A stretch of 64,000 bases of DNA from Fragilaria crotonensis (GCA_022925895.1 JAKSYS010000030.1:124001-188000), one strand, 5' to 3'; counted from the stretch's first letter, positions 34,745-46,033 are shown. Notes: a model not told the origin generated them from the sequence alone. Program-made: numbers and translations.

Positions 34745-36142
34745 ATGGACGCGACAAACCCCGAGTACATCAACACGGACGAAATTGCAGCGGAACTATG
34801 TTCGCAGTTGAAGGCCCTAAATCACGAACGCGTTCAAGATCTTATTGACTTAGTTCCCGAAGGTGAATTCCTGCCGGCTCTCACAAAATCTATGAAGGAA
34901 AGGCCATTGCACATTGCTGTAGGATTCGATGCCAGTCCGATCATTTTGGAAGGCCTGATCCGTGTGATGGATATGAAGGCTGCGAATCATCCAGACTCGC
35001 GTGGCCATACGCCGCTTCACTTGTGCTGTCAATGCGGCGTGGGCTCACAGATTCTCGCCCTTCTCGTGGCAGCTTGGCCAGACGCTATCTTGGCAGAAAG
35101 TCGTGCTTTGCAAACCCCTCTCGATGACCTGCTCGCGTATGTTGGCGATGACGACGACGCCGTAGAGTTCCCGTGGGACCTCGTCGAAGCCTTTTCCATG
35201 TTGCTGGATGCCTGTCCAGAAGCGATCTGTCACGTGAATCGATTGGGACAGACTCTCCTTCATAGGGCCCTGATGCACGGAACTGAACAAGTTATGATCC
35301 AGGCGATCCCGCAGCTACTGCTTGAGCGAAAACCAGAACTTGCGCATACTGTCGATCACCGTCTCGTCACACCACTTCACGAGGCCTGCAAGCGTGATGA
35401 CTCTGTTCCCATTGTACAAATTTTGGTGGCCCGTTCATCGCAAGAACAGCTGATGGCTAGAGACGAAAAGGGTCGCTCGGTCATGCATTTTGCAATTCAC
35501 TGGGGTGCGCCGGTCGATGTCGTCAAAGTGTTACTCGAGGCGTGTTATGATCTCGTTCGTGTCGAGGATTCGGAAGGGAAGACGCCGATTGATTACTTTG
35601 TATCGTTCTATCAACTTGACACCTGCTGGCGTACTACTGACGATGTCGACGATGAAGTGATTCGGTGTTTTTTCGTCGACAGTTCTCACAGGAACATGAC
35701 ACAATCCGGCATGCCGCTGTTGCACTCAGCTCTTTACACTCAGCACTGCCCTTTGTGTGTCATTGGATACCTCGCGTGTAAACACCCCGATCAAGTTGGT
35801 CAGGTCGACGATGAGGGTAATCTACCGCTCCATTTAGCAGCACAACTGGAGCTCCCGCCGGAGGAAGCGCACATATCGGACTACGCTGCCGTCATTCAGT
35901 CCCTCTTGCAGCAATTCCCAGAAGGAGCTCGAGCGACCAATCCTGACGGTCTCTTGCCGCTGCACTCGATGATCCAGGCCGGACGCAGCTGGAATTCCGG
36001 AATTCAGCTGCTGGTTCAAACCCACCCAGCAGCAATTTGCGACCTGAATTTGAAATCATGTGCTCTCAGCACTCTATTGTCGAGACTTGATCATGATAGC
36101 ATGTATCGTCTACTTCGAGAAGCACCATTTTTGGTCAGCTAA
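34745..36142 (+). CDS. ankyrin-repeat protein (465 aa)
   Basis: Single frame from ATG 34745. Degenerate ankyrin repeats run through most of the protein: ERPLHIAVGFDAS, DSRGHTPLHLCCQCG, NRLGQTLLHRALMHG, DHRLVTPLHEACKRD, DEKGRSVMHFAIHWGAP, EDSEGKTPIDYF, DDEGNLPLHLAAQLE and NPDGLLPLHSMIQAG. Ankyrin repeats mediate protein-protein contact; no catalytic domain, signal peptide or membrane segment is seen. It is the kind of Leu-rich, loosely spaced ankyrin protein common in diatoms. Its stop lies 52 bases from the stop of the convergent E2 gene, so the 3' untranslated regions probably overlap. The partner or pathway is unknown. Confidence 0.85.
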   Translation: MDATNPEYINTDEIAAELCSQLKALNHERVQDLIDLVPEGEFLPALTKSMKERPLHIAVGFDASPIILEGLIRVMDMKAANHPDSRGHTPLHLCCQCGVGSQILALLVAAWPDAILAESRALQTPLDDLLAYVGDDDDAVEFPWDLVEAFSMLLDACPEAICHVNRLGQTLLHRALMHGTEQVMIQAIPQLLLERKPELAHTVDHRLVTPLHEACKRDDSVPIVQILVARSSQEQLMARDEKGRSVMHFAIHWGAPVDVVKVLLEACYDLVRVEDSEGKTPIDYFVSFYQLDTCWRTTDDVDDEVIRCFFVDSSHRNMTQSGMPLLHSALYTQHCPLCVIGYLACKHPDQVGQVDDEGNLPLHLAAQLELPPEEAHISDYAAVIQSLLQQFPEGARATNPDGLLPLHSMIQAGRSWNSGIQLLVQTHPAAICDLNLKSCALSTLLSRLDHDSMYRLLREAPFLVS

Positions 36143-36193
36143 ACAAATACTCTAAAAAGCAGTCAGCCTAAGAAGTTATTTTCATTATATATA

Positions 36194-36860
36194 TTACGGT
36201 CGATTGGGTGGCTGCTTCATTGCGAAACTCTCAGTGAATTCTCTTGCTCGCCTGAGTGCTTCTGGTTCGTCCTTCTTCCAAACTTCGGCGACCTGATTGT
36301 CCAGTGGGTCGTCCGGATTTGGAGCCGACAGCAAGGCCTGAATGGACAAAAGGACCGTCCGAATTTGCAATGCTGGTGACCACTTATCCTTCAGAATATC
36401 CAAGCAAATTCGACCCAATTTATCAACATTTGGGTGGTAAATTTTGGTCAAGAATCGAACCTTGGGAGGAGCCATGGGATAATCTGCGGGAAGGAAGAGT
36501 TCCAATTGAAAGACTCCATTTTCATACGGAGAATCGCCGGGACCTTCAATAGCGACAGCAAAATATCTCAAATTATCTTCGTACGGAGTGGCACTAATTC
36601 CAGCGACTGGCTCGGCAATGAGGCGCTGTGTTTCCTGCAATCATGGAAGCAAACATGGTTACAAAAAAGACTCAAAATGTGAACAAAGTCGGCGATATTA
36701 CGTTGCGTGTCCAGGGTCGAACGAGTCAAATCGATCAACGAAAACACGACGCTGTAAAATGACCAATGTTACGGTGCCTTCTCTTGCGCCAACCTTCGAT
36801 TAACAAGTCCAAGTTCCGTACCTTTACAATTCGACGAGGAAGAGAGCTAGTTGATGCCAT
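36194..36860 (-). CDS. UBC13: ubiquitin-conjugating enzyme E2, Ubc13/UBE2N type (two exons)
   Basis: Exons 36822-36860 and 36194-36634 (intron 187 nt, GT-AG, phase 0) encode 159 residues: [13 protein letters not shown] then [25 protein letters not shown] and the E2 core. The core has the HPN motif in [27 protein letters not shown]; the catalytic Cys is in GRICLDIL. The sequence [22 protein letters not shown] is typical of Ubc13, which with a Uev partner builds Lys63-linked ubiquitin chains in DNA-damage tolerance and signalling. The first intron position near the N-terminus agrees with the short first exon. Identification rests on strong recall of the family sequence. It converges with the ankyrin gene. 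Confidence 0.95.
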
Positions 36861-39763
36861 TGTTCTCTCACTTTTGAGCGACTTGATTGACCTATTGACT
36901 TGGAACGTAAATCTCTGAAGTTCACTTCCTTCTGTCGAACTGTTCAACGCCAGTATGTATCATACGATGCATGACATGTTCCGACTTCCACGCCTGTATC
37001 GTACGACCGCACATGGAACATATAACGCAAAGATTAAGTACGACGATGCACAGTACTCTCGTCCTCGTCTGTACTAAAAAAACTGGTACTGTAGCTGAAT
37101 TGTTGTGTGTTGTGGATTGTGAATTGTGGCAGACAAGAAAGGAATCCGCCGAAACCCCGCGCCGTAGTGGGCTACTGTGCTACTGTACATTTGTATGTAT
37201 TATTATGTCCCTCCTACTACTGGTACTGGTATACAGCATACGAACGTACATGCAGTTCGGTACATGCCTATCATCTACTGTAGTATCATACTCCTATAAC
37301 ATACATGCTAACGCAATTGACACATAACTGGCTGATGGTGAACAATGACTTGTGACTGGAGAAATGGCTTAGAAAAAGCACATCACATGTGCAACAAGAA
37401 GATGTCAAGGATGGAGCAAAAGTGCCTTCAAGCAACACCCGTGTTGTTGTTGCTAGTTGGTGAAAAGTGATGAGGTTAAGGCACCAACAACAATGACTAT
37501 AAGGCCGGAGCATAACGATAAACGATGAGGATAAAGTATGGATTTCATACTTCCTTAGTTTACTGCTTTGTTCAATAGTGAATGCAACATCTGTCAGATA
37601 CATCTGGGCTACTAGGAGATGGCATCGGCTGCAAAAGCCACATACGGAGTACTGACAGATAAGGAGGTGTCAAGTGGAAAGGAAAACTGTCAATAGGCAG
37701 CATTAGAGATGCTCGCATGCTCATCTTCGACAACTTCAATCAAGATATCAGATGCCAGAAAGTTCGGAGTTTGTCATACCTCCTTGACATCTCGATTTCG
37801 TTAAAGGTGACAAAAACAATAACAATCTTCTCCTAGTAGTAGTATTTGCTACTACTATCCCAATGTGAGACGAGCAACAAAATACTGTGCTGCTGGTGTA
37901 TTCCAGTTAAACCTGGTTCTATATCTTTTGGATATCTGTGCTCTAAGACTCCGGAAGCATCCATTCATTAGGATTACGACAGATTGTGTATCAACCAAGT
38001 GATTGTATTTATATCAAAAAGCTATGCTATTACTAGCTCTTCACACAGCACCTTCCAAATCTGGTGTGGAGCACACCATCTTGATCTTGCTTGTGCTGGT
38101 GATGGAAGAGTTTGTAAAGCTGTGTAACGAGAAGTTCCCTGGCACACTCAGAACTGTCACGTAGGACTTGTTGTCTGTTACCAGAAGAACTTGATTGCTG
38201 ACATCATGATGAACTCAATCGTTACAATCTTTGAATGATGTGGTGACAAGCAATGGGTAAGATTTTGAAGTGGTTGATCTCCTAGAAAGGACATTAAATG
38301 AGGCTTAAATAAAGCCTACATGCTAACCATTCAGGTAGTATTTTAGCCTCAACAGGTGCAATGTATCAAGTGGACATTCATTGCTGCTGTCCAAGGTATG
38401 AATATTCTTGTGTGTAAACAAAACAGCATTTGCTCAATCATGTTTATGGGTCCAGTATAGAAGTACAAGCAATGATGAGGGTCCCATGAATGCTTGAGAC
38501 TGTTTTCTTTTCCCATCATTGGTGAAAGAACATGCTCGCATTATGAGTGTATTCTTACCCATTCAGTTTGAAGAACATTACAACATTGGAAGGATACATA
38601 TTGAAGTCGCTAGCCCAATGCGATTGTCTCATCATTGTTTACTACTGTTGCAAGAAAGAAGAAAGTGAGCTTGGATGAACCAATTCAAATTCAGAGGACA
38701 CTTCAGATGTAAACCTCATCAATTGGAAGAAGAGGGATCCGCATTCACAGCCATTCACAGACATCTAGTTGGAATCAATATTACACTAGTATAAACAATA
38801 CAGAACCATGGAGAGCCTGTCTCATTTGTGATCCCTTTGTAATGGAAAGAAAATTGGTACTTCAAGCTATTGAATGTTGAGTGAACAATGGCAAAATCCC
38901 CAATTATGACCTACATGAAGCTTGCAATACTCCTGGAAGGTCCGGCCCATGCACGTTCCAGCCGTACCGTTAGGGGCAGTTGAGTTTGCGCGCCAGCCTT
39001 GCTCCGATTTGCATGATGCGAGAATTTTAGCAATCGTAATGATCCATCCGAGCCGGCAAGGTTGCTGCATCGTAAGCAAATTTTTCTTGACAGTAAGCAA
39101 AATCAGTAAGCAAATTATGCCGGTAAGCAAATTTTGTAAGCAAATTTTTTTCGGTAAGCAAATTTGATTTTCGTAAGCAAATTCTTCTTTGCTGTAAGTA
39201 AATTTTATTTAGGTGTTTGAAAATTGGTATGTTTTTACGTAGAAAAGACAGTCCCCGTAAGCTAATTTAATCTCCCAGTAAGCAAATTTTGTAAGCAAAT
39301 TTCTGCTTACAATAGATTTGCTTATGGTAAGCAAATTCCGTCAGCAATTTCATTCCGTAAGCAATTTTTTTTTCGCTGTAAGCAAATTTTCTTACGGACG
39401 TCAGCCGTGTCACCACCACGCCGGCACATCCAATTTTGCGCCAGCCAGACATAGATCGGAACTTGTTTCCCCCTCCCGGCGGGCGCGCATACTTCCTTTA
39501 TTCAGGACTTCGCCCGTATTGCCGGACCTTCCTGTCAAATCCCTCCGAACTCCGAACGCCGTGCTCCGCATCCGCACTTCTCCGAGTGCATTGTCCGACA
39601 TACTTGTATTTCATACCAGGCGCACCTACCCCACACCCCACAAGTTCACGGTATCGTCACGGTACAAGTACAGTACCTGGTTTTCAGTACTTGTAACTGG
39701 TACAGTACCATGTATTGCAGTATGTACAGTACCTGGTAGCGAGTTGTTTGAGAATCGACATTC
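36861..39763. other. intergenic stretch, no supported gene
   Basis: No gene is recognised in about 2.9 kb. Frames are short and without domains. The last part contains the GTAAGCAAATT array (39070-39400) and a terminal AGGTCCGG motif at 38938. Confidence 0.5.
39070..39400. repeat. irregular array of GTAAGCAAATT motifs
   Basis: The 11-mer GTAAGCAAATT and close variants occur more than twelve times in about 330 bases at irregular 11-40 base spacing, mostly in direct orientation, with a few inverted (ATTTGCTTA near 39305-39325). Spacers are mostly T-rich and unrelated. Non-coding. Confidence 0.85.
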
Positions 39764-40927
39764 ATGACGCCGCATACATCGAAGAAATTGAGTCAGTGGT
39801 CAAGTGGTCAGGTATATTCCGTCGCAAAATTCTTTGCGCTCATGTTCACAAGCACGTTTGCAGCGTCGCCTGACTTTTTCATCGTCGTCTGGACCTTCTT
39901 CTCCGCCATTCTTGTTGGAAGCTTCTTGTTTGATCTCTGCAAAGCTTACAAGATGCGATCGGCGAATCCTACTAGACAAGTTTCTTCGGCAGATGGTCAA
40001 CCACGCACTGCTCCATCGAATGCGCGGGTATTTCACCAGTTTTCTGAACTTCATGAAGATCTCATGATTAATATCTTGTCCTACATCGCCGATATACCTC
40101 TCGAGCAGCCTCTTACGAAGCCGCGATCCACAGTGACAGGAGTCCTGCCTCTCGTCTCTCGACAATTTCGTCAATTTTGCAATAGTGACTACTTTTGGCA
40201 ATTGTCGATGAAGAGGATGCGCCTACGAGATTCGTACTTATGGGAACCAGGGATTCTGAAATTGCTACCTCCAGGAACAACCCCCGAAGATGATCCGTTA
40301 GAGCAAGTGCACAACCTCCTTCAACTTGACTACAAGTCGATTTATCGTCGCGTCGTGGATACCCACGTTCGTTGCACTGCTCCAGTATTTTTCATGACTG
40401 GTCACGTACGGTTGGGCCACACTATACAGTTGCACTTTTTCGAGCCTCGCTATCGACTGCTTATTGCTCTTACAATGGACGGGTGGCCTGAATCCGCTCG
40501 TCGGGGTGTGCCCATTTGCGCCAATCGACAAGGAGAGTGGCCGACGTTTCTGTACGCCTTCAAGTCAGAATTGAAACCTGGCGCGCCGGCCTGTTTGGTA
40601 CAGGTAAAGCATTGTTTGATCTATCCCGACGGAACTGCCGATGTTAGCTTATTGGTCCATGCATATGTCAGGTTAGAACAAGTGTGGGAGCGACCACATT
40701 CCGGTCGACTGTATGAAGCGACGGGTTTTCGAATGGGACGGGAGGAATCTCGACAAATGGAACGGCCAGGACGTGGTGGTCTTGCGTCGCATGATCTAAA
40801 TGCCATTCTTGGGGCATATGGAAACGCAATGCATGTTGTCGTGTCCGGGTTGGCAAGATACACGGCCGCAGACGATGACGAAGATGATGACGACGACGAT
40901 GAAGATGATGACTGGATTCCTGAATGA
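39764..40927 (+). CDS. F-box-like / LON-substrate-binding-like protein with N-terminal membrane segment (387 aa)
   Basis: Frame from ATG 39764. A hydrophobic segment (FFIVVWTFFSAILVGSFLFDL, about residues 38-58) suggests a membrane anchor. Residues about 88-150 resemble an F-box: FSELHEDLMINILSYIADIP, then VTGVLPLVSRQFRQFCNSDYFWQLSMKRM. Residues about 205-300 resemble a LON/cereblon-type substrate-binding fold (VFFMTGHVRLGHTIQLHFFEPRYRLLIALTM, then LIYPDGTADVSLLVHAYVRLEQVWE). F-box proteins present substrates to SCF ubiquitin ligases; LON-like domains bind small degron-type ligands. The protein ends in an Asp tract (DDDEDDDDDDEDDDW). The neighbour at 41626 is a tandem duplicate without the membrane segment. 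Roles are inference from domain order. Confidence 0.8.
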   Translation: MTPHTSKKLSQWSSGQVYSVAKFFALMFTSTFAASPDFFIVVWTFFSAILVGSFLFDLCKAYKMRSANPTRQVSSADGQPRTAPSNARVFHQFSELHEDLMINILSYIADIPLEQPLTKPRSTVTGVLPLVSRQFRQFCNSDYFWQLSMKRMRLRDSYLWEPGILKLLPPGTTPEDDPLEQVHNLLQLDYKSIYRRVVDTHVRCTAPVFFMTGHVRLGHTIQLHFFEPRYRLLIALTMDGWPESARRGVPICANRQGEWPTFLYAFKSELKPGAPACLVQVKHCLIYPDGTADVSLLVHAYVRLEQVWERPHSGRLYEATGFRMGREESRQMERPGRGGLASHDLNAILGAYGNAMHVVVSGLARYTAADDDEDDDDDDEDDDWIPE

Positions 40928-41625
40928 TGTCGTAGTCGCCGTGCTCTATATGCATGGGAGGTAAACTGCTTTGAATTATTGTACCTTGTTTATTCATCAT
41001 CTTGATTTCCCCCCTTACGTTAGACGGTGTGTTGTACCTCCCTTTTCCGCTTTAATCGTCCGAGGTCCGAGGTACGAAAGTGAGAATCAGTGGACAGATT
41101 GGGGTAACCTACAGGGAAACATAGTCTTAACTCGAAAGTAAAAGCCTACCGGTTGTCATCACTATTGCAGAATACTCAAGTGAAGGTCCGGCCACGCACC
41201 TCTGCTTGGTATCAATTGCATGTAGAAGCTACGAGAAGAAACGTCATTTTACCGGACCTCCCAGAGTAGGCTACGACAGTACTACAGTAGAAGTTACAAA
41301 ATCTATGCATAAAACCTGAACATCCGGACTACTTGTACTAGAGAACTCCGTACTGCGACTACGAAGTCCAAAGTGTAGACAATTTCATATGCTACAGGAC
41401 TATACAATACTGTCGTACAGAAAGGAATGAGAGATCTTTTTAAATTTTACACCTGTTGTCTACTACTGCAGACGTGGAAAATTCAATTATATATATATAG
41501 CTGTTGTGCTCCGAGTACAATTGTTCTTTCGACTGATGCTTGACATCACAAAAGAGTGGTGCATTCGTCAATTCCGGCAGTGCGTAAGATCTGCGGTTGC
41601 TTCACCTTAGAAGCAACTTACAAAT
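40928..41625. other. spacer between tandem duplicates, holds a 76-bp element
   Basis: No gene is seen. The spacer contains the AGGTCCGG element at 41184-41259 and a short TA run (TATATATATA near 41491). Confidence 0.5.
41184..41259 (+). repeat. 76-bp dispersed element with AGGTCCGG inverted ends
   Basis: It begins AGGTCCGGCCACGCACC and ends ACCGGACCT, so the outer eight bases are inverted repeats. A copy in opposite orientation lies at 22581-22650. Single ends of the same kind occur at 38938 (AGGTCCGGCCCATGCACG) and 44140 (GGTCCGGTAAATGACG). No target duplication was found. It is too small to encode anything and may be a MITE relic. Confidence 0.7.
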
Positions 41626-43029
41626 ATGGAACTTCCAATTGATGCCTCGACTTCCACTCGATTGTTTCCCTATTTTTCAGAGCTGCAGGAGGATATAATG
41701 ATTAGTGTTTTATCGTTCGTGGCAGAAATCCCTCTCGAACATCCCTGTCGCCCCTTTTCAAGACCAAAATCCACGGTAACGGGGGTGCTGCCTCTGGTCT
41801 GCAGGAAATTCCGCGAACTTTGCAAATCCGATTACTTTTGGAAATTGTCCCTGCAGAGGATGCAGCAATCCGACTCGTTTCTATGGGGTGCAGGAATACT
41901 CCGATTGCTCCCACATGGGACCGTTCCCGAAGACGATCCATTGGAGCAAGTGCATCATCTCCTACAACTTGACTACAAGTCCATATATCGTCGTGTATTG
42001 GATACCTCGCTTCGTTTCACAGGTCCTGTCTTTGTCAAGACAGGTGACGTGAGATTGGGTCAAGACATGGAATGGCACTTTCGCGAGCCTCGCCATCAAC
42101 TCCTCATTTCTTTGGTGATGCAGGGGTGGCCCGACTCCGCCCGTCGTGGTGAACCAGTTTGCGCCAATCAAAACGGTGAATGGCCGACATTTGTGTACGC
42201 CTACACATCCCCATTCGCCCGCGCAATGCCAGCATGTTTGGTGCAGGTACACACCTGCTTGATCTTCCCCGATGGGTCCGTCGATGTCAACGTTCGTGTA
42301 CGTGCACATGTTTGGTTGGAGCGAGCTTGGGAACGACCCAATTCCGGTCGTTTGTTTGAAGTAACGTGTTTACGTATGAGACGTGAGGAAGTACGACAAA
42401 TGCAAGACGTAGAGGGTGGAGGTTTTGCGCAAATGGCAGCTGGTGACGATGTGACTTCGCCTATTGTTCGCGAGAGGGTGCCGCAAATGACACGTTGGCA
42501 GCACATTATGGATCCAACACCTCTTTATGCGTTTGGCTCAAGATCATGTCACTTGGAAAGTGATGAACGCATCAACGACGACGTCGATGTCAACGAGAAT
42601 AACGCGGAGAACGACGTTGCAGGAATCACGTCGAACAAGACCAGCGAGGTCAAAAGCAAAGACGACGACGTTGCAGAGGAGGAGGATGGTGGTGATGATG
42701 AAGATGATGAAGACAGCGAGGACATGATAGACAAGGATGAAAACCACGAAGTGGACGACATCGAAAGCAATGCTGAGGACGACGACGCGAGCGTGAGTGT
42801 TGACGTTGAGAGCACGACTGATTATGATAGCGATGAAAACGACGATAGTGATGATAGTGGATGGATTCCCGTTCCCGACTGGGCAAGAAATCATCGTGAT
42901 CGCCATGTGGCCATCATGATCTTACCTCCACCCCCACCTTACAGAATCGTCCTTGGTAATGTCAACAACAGTGACGACAACGACACAGCCGATGATGAGG
43001 ATGAGGATGGCGACAACTACTCACTATAA
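41626..43029 (+). CDS. F-box-like / LON-like protein, tandem duplicate with long acidic tail (467 aa)
   Basis: Frame from ATG 41626. It matches the protein at 39764 through the F-box-like part (FSELQEDIMISVLSFVAEIP, VTGVLPLVCRKFRELCKSDYFWKLSLQRM) and the LON-like part (VFVKTGDVRLGQDMEWHFREPRHQLLISLVM, LIFPDGSVDVNVRVRAHVWLERAWE). It lacks the N-terminal membrane segment. From about residue 310 it has a 150-residue tail rich in Asp, Glu, Asn and Ser, encoded by GAY-rich DNA. The EPRY motif of its neighbour is EPRH here. Tandem duplication followed by divergence is clear; the substrate is unknown. It converges with the small membrane protein gene at 43202. Confidence 0.8.
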   Translation: MELPIDASTSTRLFPYFSELQEDIMISVLSFVAEIPLEHPCRPFSRPKSTVTGVLPLVCRKFRELCKSDYFWKLSLQRMQQSDSFLWGAGILRLLPHGTVPEDDPLEQVHHLLQLDYKSIYRRVLDTSLRFTGPVFVKTGDVRLGQDMEWHFREPRHQLLISLVMQGWPDSARRGEPVCANQNGEWPTFVYAYTSPFARAMPACLVQVHTCLIFPDGSVDVNVRVRAHVWLERAWERPNSGRLFEVTCLRMRREEVRQMQDVEGGGFAQMAAGDDVTSPIVRERVPQMTRWQHIMDPTPLYAFGSRSCHLESDERINDDVDVNENNAENDVAGITSNKTSEVKSKDDDVAEEEDGGDDEDDEDSEDMIDKDENHEVDDIESNAEDDDASVSVDVESTTDYDSDENDDSDDSGWIPVPDWARNHRDRHVAIMILPPPPPYRIVLGNVNNSDDNDTADDEDEDGDNYSL

Positions 43030-43201
43030 GCATTATGATGATTGCGAGGAAGGCAATGATAGCATGGATAATAATGATTGAGTTCCTATTTTTCTGATTG
43101 GGCGAGGAAGCATTAAAGGAAAACCGTAGTATGTGCACTTATTTCGACGTCCTCGATATAAAAGCAACGCATTATATATCCTAACGTGCTTTCTTTTGTT
43201 T

Positions 43202-43681
43202 TCAACTTTCATCATCATCGTCGTCATCATCATCATCGTCCTCGTCGTCGTCGTCATCATCAAGCAAGATTGCTCCACTTTCAACTCGCTTCCAGTACTC
43301 GTATGTCTCTGGATCATTGTTATAATATATATAGATCCCAAATCCAACACAGATGAGAAACATAAGAGGATTAAGCAATTGCTGCAAGCCGGGCTTTGGT
43401 GGAGGTGGGATGAGCATAGGGGCAATCGGCGGAGGCTTAGAGTAGTCCACAGGGTTGAGGCCGTACGGGTATTCTTGATTCCGGATCTTCCCTTTATTGA
43501 CTTGTTCGATTTTCCGACGCCTCACTCCGAGCTGTGCGCTGACGCTGTCCGTTGCATTTCCTCGACAGGACTGGCCAAATGCTGTTCTTCGCGGTGCTTT
43601 TCCGGACAACTGCTGCCACAGGACCCCACGGGCTATTGGAAGAGCTGTCTTGCAGGAATGTGTTCTCAGCAGCGAGTTCAT
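43202..43681 (-). CDS. small single-pass membrane protein with polyaspartate tail (about 158 aa)
   Basis: Minus-strand frame from the ATG near 43679. A basic N-terminus (MNSLLRTHSCKTALPIARGVLWQQL, then KAPRRTAFGQSCR) looks like a mitochondrial presequence. A middle block (NQEYPYGLNPVDYSKPPPIAPMLIPPPP) is followed by one hydrophobic helix (LLNPLMFLICVGFGIYIYY), then NDPETYEYWKRVESG and a pure Asp/Glu tail. The size and layout (presequence, Pro-rich loop, one helix, YEYWKRVE) resemble small inner-membrane subunits of respiratory complexes, but I cannot assign it. Unknown function. Confidence 0.6.
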   Translation of the reverse strand: MNSLLRTHSCKTALPIARGVLWQQLSGKAPRRTAFGQSCRGNATDSVSAQLGVRRRKIEQVNKGKIRNQEYPYGLNPVDYSKPPPIAPMLIPPPPKPGLQQLLNPLMFLICVGFGIYIYYNNDPETYEYWKRVESGAILLDDDDDDEDDDDDDDDDDES

Positions 43682-44555
43682 TGCAGCAAATCCCGTTCGT
43701 TGAATCTTGCAGTCAGCTTTTTCTTTAGTTGGATGAATGAGTCAATAAGACAGATCAACAAATCCAAAGCGCAATAGGAAGCAAAACGATGCAACTGCTT
43801 TCTTGAGTGGATTTCTGACTTACTTCGTCATCACTTGTTTCTTCCACTGGTTGTCGTAGATGTCGGATCATAGTGGACAGCGGACGTTCAATGATGGATG
43901 GAGAATGAAAAGAGCCTGCTCGATTGAGTCAGGATTCCATCTCGAACCCTTTCGACTTTCGCTACCAGGAAATACCGGTGGTACCTGGTACTGTCAAAAC
44001 AGGTGCCTGTGTATTGTGGAGTACTCGTGTATGATGTGTTGCCTGTACATCTAAATTGTAAATTGTACAGTACTCGGGAGTACTGGTACCACTGTGCACA
44101 ATGAACCAGGTAGTCCAGTACTCCAGTGCCATTAGAAACGGTCCGGTAAATGACGGTTTGAACCCCGATCGAAGACAGCTACAGTAGATACAGTGTTCCA
44201 TCTGCCGAACCTTTCCTGATAGTACAGTATACAGTACTGGTAACAACTGCAGAACACAGACACCTGGGACGTATGCACATACGGCGAGAACGTGAGAACA
44301 CGTCTCGCTTCACTCCAACAACTCTTTTTCGCGGCCATGGACCGCTCAAGTTGAAGGCTATGAGTCGACTCCACTCCGTAATGAACATACATACAAAACA
44401 CAAGTGCGCGGTATCCTGCAAGGATTTGATTTTTACCTTCACTGACACTCACGTCTATCAACCTGAATCTGATCAGATTGGTCAGGTCAGCAGAGCAAAT
44501 TGTCATTGGCTCTGTTATTAAAAAAAAAAACAATACCAATACTTCCTTTCTTCCG
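43682..44555. other. intergenic stretch, promoter side of the FNR fusion gene
   Basis: No gene is recognised. It contains AGTACT/GTAC-rich text near 43970-44120, a GGTCCGGTAAATGACG element end near 44140 and an A10 run just upstream of the FNR gene's start. Confidence 0.45.
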
Positions 44556-45998
44556 ATGATGCACCGTATCGCAATTGTCGTTGCATCGCTCGTTCTCCTT
44601 GGCGCAGATGGGTTCACCACCTATTCGCCGTCCCAACGGTAAGTGCTGTTTCGTTGATTGGATTGATTCATTCTTGGGATCGACTTATTCGGCGTACGAC
44701 ACACGGCGAGGCGAGGCGAGTGATCGTTTCGATAGTTACCAAGGTCGCGATCTATCTTGCGAGTACCTACAGGGTGGATGGGGAGATGCGAATCTGCAAC
44801 CTGTCGTATTCTCCCGTCGACAACTAAATCTCTGAACGACTCCCTTACACCCCTCCTAGGTCCAGGAATGCTGTCACCTTGCAGGCCTCACCTCTGCAGC
44901 TGAACCGTTCCATATTGGGACTTAAGACGAGCCGCGCTAAGAATCATGGCAACTCCTTGTCACCGTCGGCCAAAACGAATCCTACGCGCCAAATTGCCAT
45001 AACGGTAGGATCATGGAGATTTTGTACTATATCTGCGTCACCGACAACATTCTCAAAACATCCCATTGCGTCTTAGGTTCTCAAAAACGTCGCCACATCC
45101 TTCTTCATGCTAGCTCTCCTTCACACGCCAGCCGCTCTAGCGGCCAAGAAATCCACCGTCGTTGTAGAGCACTTGCACACGGGACAAAAGATTGCAAACT
45201 TTTTTCGATCATTTGGATTGCCGGATGTCGCTGTCTTGGCCCTCATTTCGGCCCTCCCAGTTGTGGAGCTCCGAGGTGCCATCCCCGTGGGGATATGGAT
45301 GGGATTGCCTATCACTACGGTCCTTCCGGCTTGTGTATTTGGGAATATGCTGCCCATCATACCAATCTTGTACCTGCTACGCAATGAACGACTCAAGTAA
45401 GTGACAAACAATGTTTGTTCAATGTGTATCCGTTGTCCCGCATCATGCGGTTGATTGGTCTCACTCATTCAAAAAAATTCGATTTCAGAAAGTTGATGGC
45501 CCCAATTTTGGATCGCGCTGAAAAAAAGTCGGCGAGTTTGGGTGTCGGTTCCCTTCAGAAGCAATGGGTTTCGCTAGCTGCCTTTGTAGGTGTTCCCCTT
45601 CCTGGAACGGGAGCTTGGACTGGAGCCATGGGGTCCTTTTTACTTGGAATGCCCACAGCTGTCGCTCTCTCTTCCATTTTTGCGGGTGTTGTGTCGGCAG
45701 GACTTATTATGTCCGCAATTACCTTGGCTGGCAAGAAAGGGGGGGAATCGCTGCCTTGGCTGTGTTGTTTGCCTTTACAGCGAAAGAACTCTTGTTTGGT
45801 GAGAAGAAGCAAGACTTTTTGGAGGCTAGTCCATACTGGGATCAGACTGACGTTCCAGTCAATGTGTACAAGAACAAGGAACCCTTCATCGGCAAGGTCA
45901 TCTCCACCAAGAGAATTGTCGGGCCACAGGCCACTGGTGAGACTTGCCACATCATCATCGACCACAAAGGCAAATTCCCATACTGGGAGGGACAATCT

Positions 45999-46033
<35 letters not shown>

